The notes under the pieces: model-generated
What the model saw: the letters and a program-made list of their open reading frames with translations, nothing else
Databases searched by the model: none
Told to the model about the DNA's origin: nothing
In this document: positions 62,889 to 64,000 of the stretch, in pieces
How positions within the stretch are numbered: the stretch's first letter is position 1
How the letters are laid out: every line of letters begins with the position of its first letter
Made by a program: the position numbers and the translations under genes
DNA from: an uncultured Victivallales bacterium
Lineage (GTDB): Bacteria > Verrucomicrobiota > Lentisphaeria > Victivallales > UBA1829
Direction: 5' to 3'
Length of the DNA stretch: 64,000 bases
NCBI GenBank assembly: GCA_944390735.1
Contig: CALXRL010000020.1
Coordinates: 1-64,000, forward strand

Positions 62889-63959
62889 ATGCCGATGGAA
62901 AATGAAAGATTTATTACCTCTACCCTGAATAAAAAAGACGCGGAAGCGGAATCCACTCTGCGTCCCCAGTCCTTCAGCGCCTTCCCGGGACAGACGAAAA
63001 CCAAGGAACGACTCGAAATCTATGTCCAAGCGGCGAAAAACCGCTCGGAACCTCTCGGACACCTCCTTCTCAGCGGTCCTCCGGGACTCGGAAAAACCAC
63101 CCTCGCCTACATCATCGCAAACGAAAAAGGGGCAAATATCAAAACCTCCAGCGGACCCGTCATCGAAAAACCGGGCGATCTCGCAGGACTCCTCACCTCG
63201 CTCGAAAAGGGAGATATCCTCTTTATTGACGAAATCCACCGGCTCAATACCGCCGTCGAGGAATATCTGTACAGCGCCATGGAGGATTTTTTCATCGACA
63301 TCATGATCGATCAGGGACCCGGAGCCCGCTCGGTTCGACTCAATATCCCCGAATTCACCCTGATCGGAGCAACCACGCGACAGGGACTCCTCTCCGCTCC
63401 GCTCCGCTCCCGCTTCGAACTCTCGCTCCGACTCGATTACTATGCTCCCGAAGAACTCAGCGCAATCGTCCAGCGCTCCGCCGGAATCCTCGGAGTCTCC
63501 ATTGATCCCGAAGGCGCTCTCGAAATCGCCCGCCGAAGCCGCGGAACCCCGCGTATCGCAAACAACCTCCTCCGATGGACCCGCGATTACGCTCAGGTCA
63601 AAAGCTGCGGACATATCACTCGGGAACTCGCAAACAACGCTCTCACCATGCTCGATATCGACGACAGCGGCCTCGATGAAATGGATAAACGAATCCTCGA
63701 AATGATCATGGTCAATTTCAAAGGAGGACCCGTCGGACTCAATTCCCTCTCCGTCGCCGTCGGAGAAGAGGCCGATACCATCGAAGACGTCTATGAACCT
63801 TACCTCATTCAGGAAGGATATATGATGCGAACCCCGCAGGGCAGAATCGTCTCCGAAAAATCATGGCAGCTCTTCGGTCTCAAACCGCCCTCCCATCAGA
63901 ATATCCGGCGCGGCGGCGGATTCCGGCGATATCATGACGATCAGCCCGATCTGCTTTGA
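62889..63959 (+). CDS. ruvB: Holliday junction branch migration helicase RuvB
   Basis: 356 residues from ATG 62889 (a second ATG two codons later is equally possible). Walker [13 protein letters not shown] near residue 59, Walker [11 protein letters not shown], the sensor [11 protein letters not shown], the arginine finger region [15 protein letters not shown] and the C-terminal winged helix [19 protein letters not shown]. Hexameric motor of RuvAB at Holliday junctions. Full length. ruvA and ruvC are not adjacent in the window. Confidence 0.97.
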   Translation: MPMENERFITSTLNKKDAEAESTLRPQSFSAFPGQTKTKERLEIYVQAAKNRSEPLGHLLLSGPPGLGKTTLAYIIANEKGANIKTSSGPVIEKPGDLAGLLTSLEKGDILFIDEIHRLNTAVEEYLYSAMEDFFIDIMIDQGPGARSVRLNIPEFTLIGATTRQGLLSAPLRSRFELSLRLDYYAPEELSAIVQRSAGILGVSIDPEGALEIARRSRGTPRIANNLLRWTRDYAQVKSCGHITRELANNALTMLDIDDSGLDEMDKRILEMIMVNFKGGPVGLNSLSVAVGEEADTIEDVYEPYLIQEGYMMRTPQGRIVSEKSWQLFGLKPPSHQNIRRGGGFRRYHDDQPDLL

Positions 63960-64000
63960 TTGTCATTGGTGCGAATTTCATCCCGCCGGTTTGGAGTTGG

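Overview
The window is about 58% G+C by eye and reads like a chromosome of the PVC group, most probably Lentisphaerota (Victivallis-like). The signs are two secreted proteins with a pseudopilin-like N-terminus (FTLIELL then a long hydrophobic run) and a DGH motif near the C-terminus, many glycoside hydrolases and Gfo/Idh/MocA oxidoreductases, several LacI-type regulators, and 4Fe-4S proteins suited to anaerobic life. This lineage call is inference from gene content. I saw no tRNA, rRNA, CRISPR array, transposase or integrase.

Layout. 1-5.0 kb, minus strand: rpe and an overlapping radical-SAM/methyltransferase fusion (tRNA wobble-uridine modification), then a GDSL hydrolase and an alpha-L-rhamnosidase-like enzyme. 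Copies of a structured non-coding repeat lie at 1-203 and, as a head-to-head pair, at 5191-5560. 5.8-9.8 kb, plus strand: a four-gene iron-sulfur operon (one U32-like protein and three tandem QueG/dehalogenase-like ferredoxin proteins) ending in a strong terminator. 9.8-18 kb: a minus-strand oxidoreductase operon divergent from a LacI regulator. 18-32 kb, plus strand: polysaccharide use, with GH2, a GH5-like enzyme, a six-hairpin enzyme and a 1526-residue secreted GH2, mixed with LacI and GntR regulators that are each followed by a pseudopilin-like gene. 32-38.4 kb, minus strand: housekeeping order tig-clpP-clpX-proB-miaB. 38.6-41.6 kb, plus strand: FHA membrane protein, ftsH and a DUF167 protein. 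41.8-45.1 kb: rfbBACD for dTDP-L-rhamnose. 45-50 kb: a secreted GH42-like protein and an FrhB-like iron-sulfur protein. 49.7-58.2 kb: a second LacI-controlled oxidoreductase operon, ending in an MFS transporter, that mirrors the one at 9.8-18 kb. 58.2-64 kb: a tandem structured repeat, transketolase, a decayed glycosidase, a URO-D-family protein and ruvB.

How the genes work together. The hydrolases release sugars from plant or mucin-type glycans. The two LacI-governed clusters combine dehydrogenases lacking the usual zinc ligands, HMDKP-type Gfo/Idh/MocA proteins, PIG3-type quinone oxidoreductases, and either a serine hydrolase or an amidohydrolase. They look like redox pathways for unusual sugars or glycoside aglycones. 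tig/clpP/clpX and ftsH form a proteostasis block on both sides of one divergent promoter region.

Best candidates for new biology: the radical-SAM/MnmD-type fusion, the roughly 200-nt repeat whose stems covary between copies and keep G-U pairs in one orientation, the U32 plus triple-ferredoxin operon, the GntR regulator fused to a solute-binding-protein-like domain, and the regulator-pseudopilin gene pairs. Gene starts were moved from the longest frame wherever a Shine-Dalgarno site or a paralogue supports a later start.
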